From: Hymenobacter rigui
GTDB taxonomy: Bacteria > Bacteroidota > Bacteroidia > Cytophagales > Hymenobacteraceae
Assembly: GCF_003944715.1 (NCBI RefSeq)
Contig: NZ_RWIT01000013.1
Span: 1 to 64,000, forward strand
Length of the DNA stretch: 64,000 bases
Direction of reading: 5' to 3'
Position numbers and translations under genes: made by a program. Below are positions 1 to 7,656 of the stretch, one piece after another (within the stretch, counting starts at the first letter, position 1; the number at the start of each line of letters is the position of its first letter). The notes beneath the pieces are model-generated. The model saw only the letters and a list, made by a program, of their open reading frames with translations. It had not been told where the DNA came from and did not search any database.

Positions 1-245
1 TGGCCGTGGACAAGCAGATGGAAGCCGACCACAACCACATCGTGGTGGCAGTGGTCGAGGGCGAGTGCACCGTGAAGCGCCTAGTCTGCGAGCACGGCAC
101 CTGGTGGCTCAAGCCGGAAAATCCCGATTATCAGCCTTGGGAAATTGTGGACGCCGACGCCGTGCGCATCTGGGGCGTGGTCACGCACGTGCTGCACGAG
201 CTCGTGCCCGGCAAACTGGCGGCCCTGCTGCGTACCCGCGATTAG
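1..245 (+). CDS. umuD: UmuD-like S24 peptidase, C-terminal part (cut by window edge)
   Basis: The frame is open to the left edge, so this is the 3' end of a longer gene. The visible 80 or so residues match the C-terminal half of the LexA/UmuD S24 family: a DHNHIVVAVVEGE strand followed by CTVKRL, whose Lys is the expected general base of the Ser-Lys dyad. The nucleophilic Ser would lie left of the window. UmuD is cleaved after RecA activation and then partners UmuC in translesion polymerase V. The stop lies three bases before the umuC start, a tight operon. Control by LexA is expected but the promoter is outside the window. Confidence 0.85.
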   Translation, partial: AVDKQMEADHNHIVVAVVEGECTVKRLVCEHGTWWLKPENPDYQPWEIVDADAVRIWGVVTHVLHELVPGKLAALLRTRD

Positions 246-248
246 CCG

Positions 249-1547
249 ATGTACGCCTTAGTCGACTGTAACAACTTCTATGTGAGCTGCGAGCGGGTTT
301 TTCAGCCCCGGCTCGAAGGCCGGCCCGTGGTTGTGCTCAGCAATAATGACGGCTGCCTGATATCCCGTAGCGCCGAGGCCAAGGCCTTGGGCCTGCAGAT
401 GGGCGACCCATACTTTCAGGTCAAGCCCCTGTTGGAGCAGCACCACGTGGCCGTCTTTTCCAGCAACTACGCCCTCTACGGCGACATGTCGCGCCGGGTG
501 ATGTGGTACCTGAGCCAGGTCGCGCCGGCGGTGGAGGTGTACTCCATCGACGAGGCCTTTCTGGACCTACACGGCATGGAGCGCTTTGTCGTGAGCAGCC
601 TAGATACGTTCGCCCGGACCGTGCGCGCCAACGTGCTGGCTCGTACTGGCATTCCAACTTGCGTGGGTATCGCTCCCACTAAAACGCTGGCTAAGCTGGC
701 TAACCGCCTCGCGAAAAAGAATCCAGAAATGGGCGGAGTGTGCCACCTGGATACGGTTGAGCGGCGGCGCTGGGCCTTAGAACAGGTTGCGGTGGAAGAT
801 ATCTGGGGCATTGGCCGGCAGTACTCCCAAAAGCTCCATGCGGCCGGCATTACAACCGCAGCCGGGCTGGCTGGCTGTTCCGAAGCCTACGCCCGCAAGC
901 ACCTGGGCGGGGTGGTGGGCGCCCGCCTGGTGCGCGAGCTGCAGGGCTTTCCCTGCCAGGGCTTGGCACCCAGCGAAGATGGCACCCTGGCGCGACGTAG
1001 TCTATGCTGCTCGCGTACTTTCGGCCGTCCTCTGACGGATTTTGCCGATGTAATAGGGGCCGTCAGCGCCTTTGCTTCCCGGGCCGCAGAGAAGCTACGG
1101 CGGCAGGGCGACGCGGCCCATATCATGACGGTGTTCCTAAGCAAAAGCCGCTACGGGCTAGAGTCGCCGCCCTACTCTTCGTCCACCGTACTCACTCTGC
1201 CCGTGGCCACTAGCGACACAGTGGAACTGGTGCGCTTTGCACGAGCGGCGCTCAAACGGCTTTGGCGGCCGGGTCAGCGTTACACCAAAGCCGGGGTCAT
1301 TCTTGACGGCTTGGAACCGACTGGGCAAATCCAACTCACTTTATTTGAGCCCAAACAGGTATCGGAAAAGCGAAACAGACTCATGGCCGAATTGGATGCA
1401 TTGAATCGCCGCTTCGGTAAAGGCACTGTGAAATTGGCTTCGCTGGTTCTGCCACCAGGCCAGTCACGTGCCCCCTGGGAAGGACAGTCTCAGTGGCGCA
1501 CGCCGCAGTATACTACCCGGCTGGAAGACTTACTCCTAGTTGGCTAA
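249..1547 (+). CDS. umuC: UmuC, catalytic subunit of error-prone DNA polymerase V
   Basis: A 432-residue Y-family DNA polymerase, close to the usual UmuC length. The N-terminus MYALVDCNNFYVSCERVF carries the first catalytic Asp (D6), and the palm motif SIDEAFLDL (D101/E102) carries the second metal-binding pair. VGIAPTKTLAKLANRLAKK and a DIWGIG helix-hairpin region follow, as in UmuC/DinB proteins. The C-terminal part holds the little-finger region. It is co-transcribed with the umuD remnant just upstream. Plasmid umuDC pairs are common and give SOS mutagenesis and damage tolerance. Family call is certain; activity is inferred from intact motifs. Confidence 0.95.
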   Translation: MYALVDCNNFYVSCERVFQPRLEGRPVVVLSNNDGCLISRSAEAKALGLQMGDPYFQVKPLLEQHHVAVFSSNYALYGDMSRRVMWYLSQVAPAVEVYSIDEAFLDLHGMERFVVSSLDTFARTVRANVLARTGIPTCVGIAPTKTLAKLANRLAKKNPEMGGVCHLDTVERRRWALEQVAVEDIWGIGRQYSQKLHAAGITTAAGLAGCSEAYARKHLGGVVGARLVRELQGFPCQGLAPSEDGTLARRSLCCSRTFGRPLTDFADVIGAVSAFASRAAEKLRRQGDAAHIMTVFLSKSRYGLESPPYSSSTVLTLPVATSDTVELVRFARAALKRLWRPGQRYTKAGVILDGLEPTGQIQLTLFEPKQVSEKRNRLMAELDALNRRFGKGTVKLASLVLPPGQSRAPWEGQSQWRTPQYTTRLEDLLLVG

Positions 1548-1564
1548 CTAGCAGCCTATTTCCA

Positions 1565-2650
1565 CTAATGTCTTGGTGATTGCCGCCTCGAAACCATTTT
1601 ACTAGCGGTACTCTGTTGCTGTACCGTAATAGCCTGTACAGGCTGCATTAGTTGCACAAGCCTCTGTACACTCTCGGCCAGCCACACGGCGTGCTGCATA
1701 AGGGCAAGCTCCTGCCGCAGCATCGGATGTTTGGCGACTTCCAGTGCCGCTTGCTGAATAGCATGACTATGCTCCCCGGCGGTGGCCGGCTCATGCAGCA
1801 CCCGCGTCATTTGCTGCAACAACCGATTTCCTCTGGTCGTGTCGCCTCGGTCAATATCCCGCAAGGCCTCACCGATAACATAGGAACTGGTCTGCATCAC
1901 CCGTTGCGCTTCCATGCGCTGCATATCGGGCGTGGGAGCTGCTAAGGGTCGGGCCTGACTGGCGTCACGCAGTTGCATGGTCTCCGCGCCGGCGAGGGGC
2001 GTGACGGCCGTACGCAGCAACAGTACGAGCGGCTCCAGATTCTTATCCGACTGGGCGGGTCCGTAAGGACGAATGATGGCCAAGTCGCGGGCATTGTTGA
2101 GTTGAGCAGCCGCGGCCGGGCTCAGTTCGACCTGGTAGCCAGCCTGCCGACCCAGCAAGGTCATCACGCTCTGAATGGTGCGCCCGTTACCTTCCCGAAA
2201 AGCGTGCGCGTGGTTGTACTGGTCAAAATAGTAGGCTGCTCGCCGGGCAAACTGCTCCGGTGCCAGGCCGCGCAGATTGTTTTCCAGCTGCAGCTGGGCG
2301 CCGATGGCATCTAGACGCTGGTCGAGTTGCTGGTACGGGGCGTAGCGCATTGTATCACCCCGGGGATTGAGCACGTAGGCCGGCTTTTGCCCCTGAAACG
2401 GGCCATTTGGACCGTGGGCGCGGGTCTGCCCCGCCCATGCATACACGTCCTGAAATAGCTCCCGGTGGATGCGTTTGAGGTGCGCAGCGTCAAACTGGCC
2501 CGGCAGGTCGACGGCTCCCACCACGATGCGCAGCAGAGCCGGAATGGACAACGCCCCTTCCGCTTCGCGCAGCTGGTCCTGGTTGGTAATGCCCAACCGG
2601 TTATAGATAACCTGGTGGGCCGGGTCGAAAAATCCATCCTGAATAGCCAC
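1565..2650 (-). CDS. fic: Fic-domain toxin (AMP transferase)
   Basis: A 361-residue Fic/DOC protein. The active-site loop is HAFREGNGRT (residues 149-158), matching the canonical HxFx(D/E)GNGRxxR pattern with His149 and Glu153. An upstream VYAWAGQTR segment (about 69-77) is typical of Fic domains. Fic enzymes transfer AMP from ATP to a hydroxyl side chain of a target protein; bacterial targets of this class include topoisomerases. The last 130 or so residues are helical and unassigned. The VbhA-like antitoxin is encoded just upstream on the same strand, so this is probably a class I Fic module, inhibited by a separate small protein. Toxicity is inferred. Confidence 0.88.
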   Translation of the reverse strand: MAIQDGFFDPAHQVIYNRLGITNQDQLREAEGALSIPALLRIVVGAVDLPGQFDAAHLKRIHRELFQDVYAWAGQTRAHGPNGPFQGQKPAYVLNPRGDTMRYAPYQQLDQRLDAIGAQLQLENNLRGLAPEQFARRAAYYFDQYNHAHAFREGNGRTIQSVMTLLGRQAGYQVELSPAAAAQLNNARDLAIIRPYGPAQSDKNLEPLVLLLRTAVTPLAGAETMQLRDASQARPLAAPTPDMQRMEAQRVMQTSSYVIGEALRDIDRGDTTRGNRLLQQMTRVLHEPATAGEHSHAIQQAALEVAKHPMLRQELALMQHAVWLAESVQRLVQLMQPVQAITVQQQSTASKMVSRRQSPRH

Positions 2651-2669
2651 GGCAAGAAGGTTGCGTGAT

Positions 2670-2701
2670 AAAAAAACCCGTCCGGCCGAAGACCAGACGG
2701 G
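2670..2701 (-). terminator. Rho-independent terminator or attenuator between vbhA and fic
   Basis: Arms at 2677-2685 and 2693-2701 pair at 8 of 9 positions around a 7-base loop. Read on the minus strand, the hairpin is followed directly by seven T (A run 2670-2676). It lies after the antitoxin stop and before the Fic start, so it would limit read-through into the toxin gene. Confidence 0.7.
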
Positions 2702-2718
2702 CTGTATGGGGCGGGGGG

Positions 2719-2994
2719 TTAGTCCAGCAGCGGCTGCTCTGGGCGCATGGCCGCCGGCGGGCGGACAGCTGGTGCGTCGTTTGAAGCTTCGGCCTGGCCT
2801 GCGTAGAAGCTTTTCAGCTCGTCGGTGACGCCCTGCAGCGTCAACTCGCCCGCCACGTAGCGGGCGTACACCGCCTCAGCAGCCGGGCCGGGTACGGCCC
2901 CCTGGGCGACACTCCAGGCGCGGGCTTTGTCGATGAGTTCCTGCCGCTGGGCGGGGGTGGCCTCCCGCTCGGAAAAGGTGATGGGATGAGTCAT
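2719..2994 (-). CDS. VbhA-like Fic antitoxin
   Basis: A 91-residue acidic protein directly upstream of fic. The segment AVYARYVAGELTLQGVTDEL (about residues 41-60) resembles VbhA-family antitoxins, small helical proteins that insert an inhibitory (S/T)xxxE(G/N) helix into the Fic ATP site. I cannot place that inhibitory motif with certainty. Position and size support the role, and 68 bp including a terminator separate it from fic, which would favour antitoxin over toxin production. If not an antitoxin, it is a small helical plasmid protein. Confidence 0.65.
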   Translation of the reverse strand: MTHPITFSEREATPAQRQELIDKARAWSVAQGAVPGPAAEAVYARYVAGELTLQGVTDELKSFYAGQAEASNDAPAVRPPAAMRPEQPLLD

Positions 2995-3117
2995 CGGTTA
3001 GGGCTAGTGGTTCAGGTAAGACAACATATTTACCCCCTGAAAGGCTCCTTAAACCGGTAGGAAGCGCATTTCCGGGGCAGTATTGGCAACAAAAGGGAAA
3101 AAGACCAACTGGTGGCT

Positions 3118-3474
3118 TTACTGCTGAGCGGTCAGGAAATGGAGCTGGTCGCGGAACGTGGCCAGGGCCCCGGCATCCGGCAGCAGAAAGCACGGCGTCT
3201 TGCTGGCCAGCGGGTACTGCAGCAGCTCGGTGGGCACCGCCAGGCAGCCCAGCAGCCGTTGGAGCAGGCGCGGCTCCTCGCGTTTGAGCTTGCCGTTTTT
3301 CAGGTTGATGATGTTGGGGTACGTGAGTTGATGCGCCGCGCAAAAGGGTTTCAAGCCCCCGTTGCCCAGCATTTTCAACCGCCCCTGCGCGTAGCAAAGC
3401 GCTTCGGCGTAGGATACGGTCAGGTTTAAGTCGGGGAAAGGCAGCGGGGCTACTACCGAGCATTCTGCTTCCAT
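3118..3474 (-). CDS. Small helix-turn-helix-like plasmid protein
   Basis: A 118-residue protein I do not recognise by name. Residues about 40-66 (LKPFCAAHQLTYPNIINLKN) have the spacing of a Cro/CI-like helix-turn-helix: a first helix with a small residue, a turn, then a recognition helix ending in LKNGKLK. The C-terminal half is helical with no further motif. It belongs to the minus-strand run of small genes between the origin and fic/vbhA, so a regulator of plasmid genes is plausible. An overlapping minus-strand frame (2876-3463) has the composition of a shadow frame and was not called. Confidence 0.55.
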   Translation of the reverse strand: MEAECSVVAPLPFPDLNLTVSYAEALCYAQGRLKMLGNGGLKPFCAAHQLTYPNIINLKNGKLKREEPRLLQRLLGCLAVPTELLQYPLASKTPCFLLPDAGALATFRDQLHFLTAQQ

Positions 3475-3729
3475 GCGGGTTCAGGATTAAGCGGGTCGGG
3501 GTGGTCGTCGCGGTAGCCTGTGCAGCGCCCGGACCCGACCGATGGTCTACAATTGCTGGCGCCTTGGCAACCAGGTGGACACCACGAAGCTACCAACTGC
3601 GGTCAGGCCCGGGGCGAAAAAAGGACGAATGGTAAAAAGTTAGCCGCGAAATGCACCACGACGACGCGAACGGTTCCGCGCGTGCCCGCCGGCAGTGTCG
3701 TCAACTATCATCAACTGCCAGGTCGCGCC

Positions 3730-4062
3730 TCAGTGCTGTTGCTTGGGGCGCCCCAGCTGCGGCGCCGGCACGGCCACGGGATGCTGCATCTGGTAGTACG
3801 CCAGCTCGAACACCGTGGGCAGGTCGAGGCGGGCGAGAACAGCCAGGCGCTGCAGCTCCTCCAGGGTAGCGGTTTCGGGCTTCTGCATCCGCAAGGCCAA
3901 GGTACGCGGTACCACCTTCCAGGCCTCAGCTACTTCTTTGCGGGTACCCAGCGAGTGAATCAGCTCGGCCAGTGAGCTACAAGCAACGGGGGCAACGGGC
4001 AGCTGCTCGCGCTCCAACGGCTGCACGTGCACGCTGGGTGGGATTGATTTCGGAGTTTTCAT
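3730..4062 (-). CDS. XRE-like DNA-binding protein
   Basis: A 110-residue protein with a central segment (about 29-90) that reads as a short XRE-type domain: LAELIHSLGTRKEVAEAW, then RTLALRMQKPETATLEEL and a final helix LAVLARLDLPTVFEL. The ending TLEELxRLAxLxxLxxPTVFE is typical of small Bacteroidota helix-turn-helix proteins. The N-terminus is Pro-rich and probably unstructured. A protein of similar design is encoded at 53211-53486. Probable role is local transcription control; the target is unknown. Confidence 0.55.
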   Translation of the reverse strand: MKTPKSIPPSVHVQPLEREQLPVAPVACSSLAELIHSLGTRKEVAEAWKVVPRTLALRMQKPETATLEELQRLAVLARLDLPTVFELAYYQMQHPVAVPAPQLGRPKQQH

Positions 4063-4166
4063 GCCGTAAAAAAAGGTTGCTAAATTGGCATTATTACGGC
4101 CCTACGCAATTCATGACCAATTCGGCAGCGGCATAGTAGCTCGCTCGTCAACCGCGGCTGGCCCCG

Positions 4167-4457
4167 CTACAACAGCAGCAGGGCAAACTGTCCCCCTTGC
4201 TCCTCCCGAGTGCAACGCAGGGCTTCCAGGGCGATAGGGCGGACAGCTCGGACCAGCTTTTCGAGCACGGTGAAATCGTCCGGCGTGTCAATCGCTAGCC
4301 CGAGCCGCGGGGCTACCTCGCAGGCCAGGCCCTCGCAGTTTAGACTCTTGCCCAGCTGCTGCATCTGGGCTTCCACATCAGTCACGGCGGCAATTACCCG
4401 GCTGCGAAACCGGTTCCAGTCCGGGTGGCAATTAGTGGGGGCATCGATGGCTTTCAT
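4167..4457 (-). CDS. Small hypothetical protein
   Basis: A 96-residue helical, acidic protein without a motif I recognise. Its start is 11 bp after the stop of the next upstream minus-strand gene (4469-4834), so the two are probably one transcript. Codon use matches the neighbouring plasmid genes, which is the main support for it being real. Confidence 0.5.
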   Translation of the reverse strand: MKAIDAPTNCHPDWNRFRSRVIAAVTDVEAQMQQLGKSLNCEGLACEVAPRLGLAIDTPDDFTVLEKLVRAVRPIALEALRCTREEQGGQFALLLL

Positions 4458-4468
4458 GGGCTGGGCCG

Positions 4469-4834
4469 TTACAGGTGGGTAGCATAACCGGTGACCGACG
4501 TGAACAGGCCCGGCAGGTCTTCCCCATACACCAGGTCAAAGGTTTGCTTCCGGGTAATCACTGTCTCACAGTCGACGAGCTGCTGGTGATAGAACTCGAC
4601 CGTGTAGGTGTCGGTGGGCATGAGGGTAATCTTCAACCGATTCACGCCGGCCTCATTGCGGCGCAGGTTCATGCGCAACCACGGGTGGGGGTTGGTAACG
4701 GTGCGCCCGGCAGCCAGTAACTGGTCAGCACCGGTCATGGCCAGAAACCGCCGCCCCCCTAACTGCAGCAGGATGACGTAGGCTTCCTCAACGATTTCCG
4801 GGCTATTATAAGTAGCTTTATCCATGGCTGACAA
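4469..4834 (-). CDS. Conserved hypothetical plasmid/phage-type protein
   Basis: A 121-residue protein. The pattern RRFLAMTGA, then a predicted beta-rich part (NRLKITLMPTDTYTVEFYHQ) and a C-terminal DLPGLFTSVTGYATHL, recalls small proteins widespread on Bacteroidota plasmids and phages; that is from memory, not a search. Function unknown. The likely start is MSAMDKATYN at 4834 or the second Met nine bases later. It is first in the minus-strand run leading away from the origin and has an AT-rich element about 53-85 bp upstream. Confidence 0.5.
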   Translation of the reverse strand: MSAMDKATYNSPEIVEEAYVILLQLGGRRFLAMTGADQLLAAGRTVTNPHPWLRMNLRRNEAGVNRLKITLMPTDTYTVEFYHQQLVDCETVITRKQTFDLVYGEDLPGLFTSVTGYATHL

Positions 4835-4886
4835 GGATTTATGAGTGGATGCTCGTGTAATTAATAAACAGAAGCAGAGAAATTAA

Positions 4887-4919
4887 AGTTGCTTTTATAG
4901 CTTATTTATAAGAGCTTTT
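4887..4919 (-). promoter_or_regulatory. AT-rich upstream element shared with 8922-8958
   Basis: The + strand sequence AGTTGCTTTTATAGCTTATT here recurs almost unchanged at 8922-8958. In both places it lies about 50-100 bp upstream of the first gene of a minus-strand unit. A looser third copy precedes the methyltransferase gene (55274-55310). Probably a promoter or regulatory element; no clean TAnnTTTG box is visible inside it. Confidence 0.4.
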
Positions 4920-5131
4920 ACAGCACCTTAATAGTGCTAGTCTTCCTATTTTCTCCCCTTCATTCTCGGTTATAAAAAGTGGTTTTTCCCGCGCATTTAC
5001 TCTGGGCGGTGCTTGTCTATTCTTGGCGGAATGGTAGCCAAAATCAGCTGTTTAGTACCAAGTAATCGGGCTGCTTGGGCACCGCTGGTGCTCACTGAGA
5101 TAGCCGCCGGTTAGTTTCTGATTAGTGAAAA

Positions 5132-5489
5132 GGATAGAAATGGTAAGTCACTAGCTATTCATCTCCACAGGCTGTTGAGCAAGGACAAAATGTTTCTGGC
5201 AAGTATCCACTGGCCAAGTTGCAAGCGGTAATTACTTGGCTTTGGCCCGCTTATGAGCTGCAGGCTGGGTACCCAGCTTGGGCAGCCACGGCCCGCGAGG
5301 AAAAGGATAGGTTTTGTAAGTCAACTTTGCTGGAGCAAGCTGCGTAGGTAGGCCCCCAAAAGGCAAAAACGGCCTCTACTCGCTGGAAATGCTTACTATT
5401 TCTATCCTTTTGCCGCTGGTCAGCACCTGATGGCTTACCATTTCTATCCTTTTGGCTGCCTCGGCGACATCCGCTTATCATTTCTATCC
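5132..5489. repeat. Distal iteron cluster of the replication origin (five 17-bp copies)
   Basis: Five copies of a 17-mer of form GGATAGnnnTrGTAAGy: two on + (5132-5148, 5305-5321) and three inverted (5391-5407, 5433-5449, 5473-5489). The three inverted copies start 42 and 40 bp apart, about four helical turns, so they lie on one DNA face. The motif is the same as in the rep-proximal cluster, so Rep should bind both. An opposed distal cluster could act in copy control by pairing (handcuffing); that role is inferred. Confidence 0.85.
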
Positions 5490-5879
5490 TTTCAGTTCTG
5501 GGCCAGTCTCCAGGCATTTAGCAGAAGCGCAGGCAACAGCGTATGCTTTTGATAAAGTGCCCCAGCAGATGGCAAGCTTTTAGGGGAAAATGTATCTCCC
5601 AATAAGCGGTTGTTGTAATCTTGTGAATGAAGAGTACTAACTAAAAGGCCTATTAGGTAAATAAAAGTATAAATTTTCTTGAAATAGTGCAACGCATCTT
5701 GTGCCAATTTAGACTCCCGTTTTTGTTGCCTTTTTGTTCCGTTCTGGCGTTTTGTACCCTTTAAAAGCCTTTTCCCAGAACGGCATCAACAAATTTGTGA
5801 TTTTTTTTTATTTGTCAAGTATTTACTCTATTTGCAGGCTCTGTAAGTCATTGACTTTGTGAATTTTATACCACTCAAA
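5490..5879. other. AT-rich spacer between iteron clusters, probable strand-opening region
   Basis: This stretch is markedly AT-rich against the rest of the window, with A/T runs near 5800-5815. Such regions flank iterons in Rep_3 origins and are where strands open. One weak DnaA-box-like match (TGTGAATGA, 5622-5630, 8 of 9) is present. Frames crossing it (5251-5517, 5492-5707 minus) look like chance frames. Confidence 0.5.
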
Positions 5880-6003
5880 GGATAGGGATGGTAAGTAAAA
5901 GAATAGATTTTGTAAGCGGCAGGGATAGATTTTGTAAGTGAAAGGATAGGGACGGTAAGTAAAAGGATAGGGATGGTAAGTGCAACGGATAGATTTTGTA
6001 AGC
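5880..6003 (+). repeat. Rep-proximal iteron array (six direct 17-bp copies)
   Basis: Six direct copies at 5880-5896, 5901-5917, 5923-5939, 5944-5960, 5965-5981 and 5987-6003. Start-to-start spacing is 21, 22, 21, 21 and 22 bp, two helical turns. Two sub-types occur, GGATAGGGATGGTAAGT and GGATAGATTTTGTAAGy. A half copy (GGATAG, 6008-6013) follows. The array ends 40 bp before the rep promoter box, so Rep bound here can start replication and also repress its own gene. Confidence 0.92.
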
Positions 6004-6052
6004 GAAAGGATAGAGCCTTAGGGAAGACTTACCTTAATGTCTGGAACTCCCT

Positions 6053-6060
6053 TATCTTTG
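6053..6060 (+). promoter_or_regulatory. Probable -7 box of the rep promoter
   Basis: TATCTTTG matches the Bacteroidota -7 consensus TAnnTTTG exactly and ends 28 bases before the rep ATG. No convincing -33 TTTG is visible at the usual distance. It lies just downstream of the iterons. Confidence 0.6.
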
Positions 6061-6088
6061 ACCATACGCCCTACCTATTCCCACTAGC

Positions 6089-7030
6089 ATGAGTACCCCC
6101 GTTACCGCCAGCACTCCCTCTACGGGAGTAGAAATTAGGCAGCACAATGCCATTACCACCGCGCGCTACGAAATGAGCGCTGTCGAGATGGATATTGTGT
6201 TCTCCCTGCTCTCGGTGCTGCGCAAGGAGGACAAGCCAGGCACTATCTACCGCATCCGGGTAAAGGAATTGGAGCAGATGACGGGGCGCTCCTGGAACTA
6301 CCAGCGCCTACTGGAAGCAACCTCCAACCTGCGCAGCCGCGAGTATGTTATTGAGGATAACAAGCACGTGCTACAGGTAGGCTTGCTGGCCTCGGCGCTG
6401 TACGTGAAGGGGGAGGGAATTATCGAGCTGGAAATATCCGAGCGCATGCGGCGCTACCTGATTGACCTGAAAAACAACTTCACGTCCTATCGCCTGCAGT
6501 CGGTTTTCAGTTTGTCGAGCAAATACGCGAAGCGTATTTACCAGATTGCCTCGCAGTGGAAAGACATCGGGGAAACGAAAACCTTCACGCTGGACGAGTT
6601 TAAAATCATGCTCTCACTCAAGGACCCCAAGGGCCACGAGCCGGAGCAATACGAGAAGATTTCGGCCCTGCAGAAGTACGTGCTTGACGTGGCCACCACC
6701 CAAATCAACGAGCACACCGACCTGCGCATCAACTACGAACTGATTAAGAAAGGGCGCTCCTTCCACAGCATCCGCTTCTTCGTCAACGGCCAGGTGCCCC
6801 AGCAACTTCCCATTCCCTTCGAGGACGGGGCCGAAGAAGAAAAGCAGCGCCGGGCCCTGCAGAATCTGGAGGAACTGGAAATCCGGGACCCCAAGCTGGT
6901 CAGCCAGATTCTGGGCGACGCTAAAAAACTAAACGCCCTCTTCTCGTTCTGCTACAAGCACAAAACCGGCAAAGTGAAGGCCGATAAGAACCCGGGCGGG
7001 CTGTTTCTCAAGATGGTGGGCCTGCGCTAA
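6089..7030 (+). CDS. Rep_3/RepB-family plasmid replication initiator
   Basis: A 313-residue initiator of the Rep_3 family. Visible family features: the N-terminal VEIRQHNAITTARYEMSAVE, RIRVKELEQMTGRSWNYQRL in the first winged-helix domain, FSLSSKYAKRIYQIASQWKD leading into the second, and TFTLDEFKIMLSL after it. These proteins bind iterons as monomers to open the origin and repress their own promoter as dimers. The gene follows the iteron array directly, in the same orientation as the six proximal iterons. This is the strongest evidence that the window is plasmid DNA. Confidence 0.93.
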   Translation: MSTPVTASTPSTGVEIRQHNAITTARYEMSAVEMDIVFSLLSVLRKEDKPGTIYRIRVKELEQMTGRSWNYQRLLEATSNLRSREYVIEDNKHVLQVGLLASALYVKGEGIIELEISERMRRYLIDLKNNFTSYRLQSVFSLSSKYAKRIYQIASQWKDIGETKTFTLDEFKIMLSLKDPKGHEPEQYEKISALQKYVLDVATTQINEHTDLRINYELIKKGRSFHSIRFFVNGQVPQQLPIPFEDGAEEEKQRRALQNLEELEIRDPKLVSQILGDAKKLNALFSFCYKHKTGKVKADKNPGGLFLKMVGLR

Positions 7031-7126
7031 GCCGGCTTGGGGCAACACGTCGGCTGGCCGCAATGGAACGGCTACAAAAGGGAAAAGCAATTCACTTGGC
7101 GCGGGGGCCAAGTATTGCCCCCGCAC

Positions 7127-7537
7127 CTACTCATTCTCTTCTGGTGGATAGTCCGGTATCCAGTCCTCCGGGCTGCCAACGATTGGCGCCGGCGTGGGCT
7201 GGTAGGGCTCCAGCTCCCGGCCGAAGCAGTGGCCCAGCGTGACGCCGGGGCACTGCTGCTGAAACCAGGCGGGTAGCACCTCGGGGGCGCACACCACGCC
7301 CAGAAAGCCCTCGGCGTGAAAGTAGGCTTTCACCTCGGCCGGCCCGAAGCCGTTCAGGTAGATGTGTACGCGGGCACCGATGGCCGGCACCTCGCCGCGG
7401 CCGGACCACTGCAGCCCGGCTGGCAGGCCCGCTAAGCTGGGAAACCCGACCCACGCCGGGCAGGCTTGCGGCTTACCCGCCCAGGCGGCGGGGCTAAGAG
7501 TAGGCTGACGGGCGGCAGAAGCGGCTGGAATTGACAT
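7127..7537 (-). CDS. Hypothetical protein downstream of ardC
   Basis: A 136-residue protein with no recognised motif. It has a Trp/Pro-rich N-terminus, a central VHIYLNGFGPAEVKAYF stretch and an acidic Pro-rich C-terminus ending PPEENE. The ATG at 7537 is preferred over the GTG one codon earlier. It follows ardC on the same strand and may be transcribed with it, though a small hairpin lies between. Codon pattern supports it being coding. Confidence 0.5.
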   Translation of the reverse strand: MSIPAASAARQPTLSPAAWAGKPQACPAWVGFPSLAGLPAGLQWSGRGEVPAIGARVHIYLNGFGPAEVKAYFHAEGFLGVVCAPEVLPAWFQQQCPGVTLGHCFGRELEPYQPTPAPIVGSPEDWIPDYPPEENE

Positions 7538-7569
7538 CACAGGGCAGTAACGGGTAAGTGGTAAAACGG

Positions 7570-7592
7570 CGGAGTCCTTGACGGCCGACTCC
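7570..7592 (-). terminator. Weak hairpin after ardC
   Basis: Arms CGGAGTC and GACTCCG pair perfectly around a 10-base loop, 65 bp past the ardC stop. On the minus strand only a four-T run follows, so termination would be partial. Confidence 0.3.
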
Positions 7593-7656
7593 GGGGCCGG
7601 ACATTTTCCTTTTGTTGGCGCGCTGGGGAGCCGGCTCCCTCTCCCCTACTCCCTAC

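Noticed and set aside
2876..3463. 195-residue minus-strand frame overlapping vbhA and the next gene
   Set aside because: Pro/Arg/Ala-rich shadow-frame composition; it conflicts with two better-supported genes.
5251..5707. Two minus-strand frames in the origin (5251-5517 and 5492-5707)
   Set aside because: They run through iterons and AT-rich spacer, have no recognisable domain and codon use unlike nearby genes.
5591..5880. DnaA boxes in the origin spacer
   Set aside because: Only one 8-of-9 match and no cluster; too weak to list as a feature.
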